The position numbers and the translations under genes were made by a program. The notes under the pieces were generated by a model. The model saw only the letters and a list, made by a program, of their open reading frames with translations. It had not been told where the DNA came from and ran no database searches. From Clostridium tunisiense TJ (GTDB lineage Bacteria > Bacillota > Clostridia > Clostridiales > Clostridiaceae), in assembly GCF_000300195.1 (NCBI RefSeq), contig NZ_AMQH01000012.1, forward strand, positions 248,001 through 312,000: DNA of 64,000 nt. The letters are read 5' to 3'. This document shows, in pieces, positions 63,288 to 64,000 of this stretch (positions within the stretch are counted from its first letter, which is position 1; every line of letters starts with the position of its first letter).

Positions 63288-64000
63288 ATGATATTTAAAG
63301 AGTTTGGAAATAGGGATAAGCCAGTAATGATTTTTCTTCATGGTGGTGGGCTGTCCTGGTGGTCATTAAAACCACAAATTGAAGCACTAAAAAGTGATTA
63401 TTTTATTGTTACACCCATTATTGACGGACACGGTGATGATTGGAATAACACTTTTATAAGCATAGAAAAATCAGCAGAAGGGATTATTCAGTATATAAAG
63501 AATAATTGTAATGGAAAAGTTTTTGCAATTTGTGGTCTTTCCATTGGCGCTCAAATTGTTGTAGAAATATTATCGCGAGAAGGTAATATCACAGAACATG
63601 CAGTTATAGAAAGTGCTTTAGTTTATCCAATGAAGATGGCAACTAAATTAACTGTACCAATGTACAATCTGTGTTATGGGTTAATCAAAAAAAGGTGGTA
63701 TGCAAAATTACAGGCTAAAACATTAAATGTCCCTGAAGAATTATTTGAAGTCTATTACATGGACAGTTCACGAATGACAAAAGAATCCCTAATCAATATT
63801 ACAAAAAGTAATGGGGATTACTCATTACCTCCAACATTAGGTAATACCAAAGCAAAAACATTAATAATGGTTGGAGAGAAGGAACTGTCAGTTATGAAAA
63901 AGTCTGCAAAACTACTTCACCACACTATAAAAGGCAGTTTTTTAAAAGTCATTGAGAAGAGCGGTCATGGAGAAATTAGTTTGATTCATACGGATAGTTA
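63288..64000 (+). CDS. Alpha/beta hydrolase, 3' end cut by window edge
   Basis: ATG 63288 follows TGGAGG; the frame stays open for 237 codons to the window end. Alpha/beta hydrolase motifs: MIFLHGGGLSWWSL (oxyanion loop), DGHGDDW, the nucleophile Ser in CGLSIGAQ (GxSxG), and KSGHGE with the probable catalytic His. The acid residue is probably near MVGEKEL, Glu rather than Asp. Substrate unknown; esterase- or acyltransferase-like activity is the common role. Behind repeat copy I. Confidence 0.88.
   Translation, partial: MIFKEFGNRDKPVMIFLHGGGLSWWSLKPQIEALKSDYFIVTPIIDGHGDDWNNTFISIEKSAEGIIQYIKNNCNGKVFAICGLSIGAQIVVEILSREGNITEHAVIESALVYPMKMATKLTVPMYNLCYGLIKKRWYAKLQAKTLNVPEELFEVYYMDSSRMTKESLINITKSNGDYSLPPTLGNTKAKTLIMVGEKELSVMKKSAKLLHHTIKGSFLKVIEKSGHGEISLIHTDS

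Noticed and set aside
1..64000. tRNA and rRNA genes
   Set aside because: No cloverleaf-like CCA-ending sequence and no rRNA signature was noticed; a covariance search would be needed to exclude short degenerate ones.

Overview
The window is AT-rich, with short intergenic regions, strong AGGAGG-type ribosome binding sites and frequent GTG/TTG starts. Together with the gene families present (isoleucine T-box, ECF sigma/anti-sigma pairs, NlpC/P60 and CWB2 proteins, RHS/WapA-like toxins, PadR regulators) this points to a low-GC Firmicute, most probably Clostridium sensu stricto. I cannot name the species. I saw no rRNA, tRNA or CRISPR array.

Layout. 0-11 kb is accessory: an unknown truncated gene, a protein with a HEPN-type RxxxxH motif, a divergent pair made of a sigma-70-like factor and a leaderless amidase/LysM lysin, about 1 kb holding two candidate structured RNAs, a YobI-type membrane P-loop NTPase, and two decayed genes (FAD oxidoreductase, Rpn-type nuclease). 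11.1-14.6 kb is a very large GNAT/beta-domain fusion. 15.5-23 kb is the core metabolic block: a consensus promoter and isoleucine T-box leader drive an ACT regulatory protein, ilvC, ilvD, ilvB and ilvE, followed by a separate ilvA; together they make isoleucine and valine from threonine and pyruvate. Two inverted copies of a roughly 105-nt element bracket this operon.

23-36.5 kb is a polymorphic-toxin island: one full secreted RHS protein, orphan or decayed RHS C-terminal modules on both sides, small candidate immunity proteins, and remnants of IS256, IS3 and ISL3 elements and of a group II intron maturase. Two segments of this island are second copies of sequence at 38 kb and 46 kb.

36.5-64 kb is an array of small, mostly single-gene transcription units (four small GNAT proteins, lipoproteins, an FMN-binding protein, a nitrilase-like protein, a methyltransferase, a SEDS protein with PadR, three ECF sigma/anti-sigma operons, a peptidase, a CWB2 protein with a His/Met tail, two nuclease-fold membrane proteins, a stand-alone mraY, an alpha/beta hydrolase). 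What ties it together is a modular intergenic repeat found at about nine places: a terminator-like hairpin (GCCACTAAGAAAA...), a second hairpin whose arms change in a compensatory way between copies, and in several copies a palindrome next to an extended -10 promoter. This repeat family is the strongest candidate here for an undescribed system.
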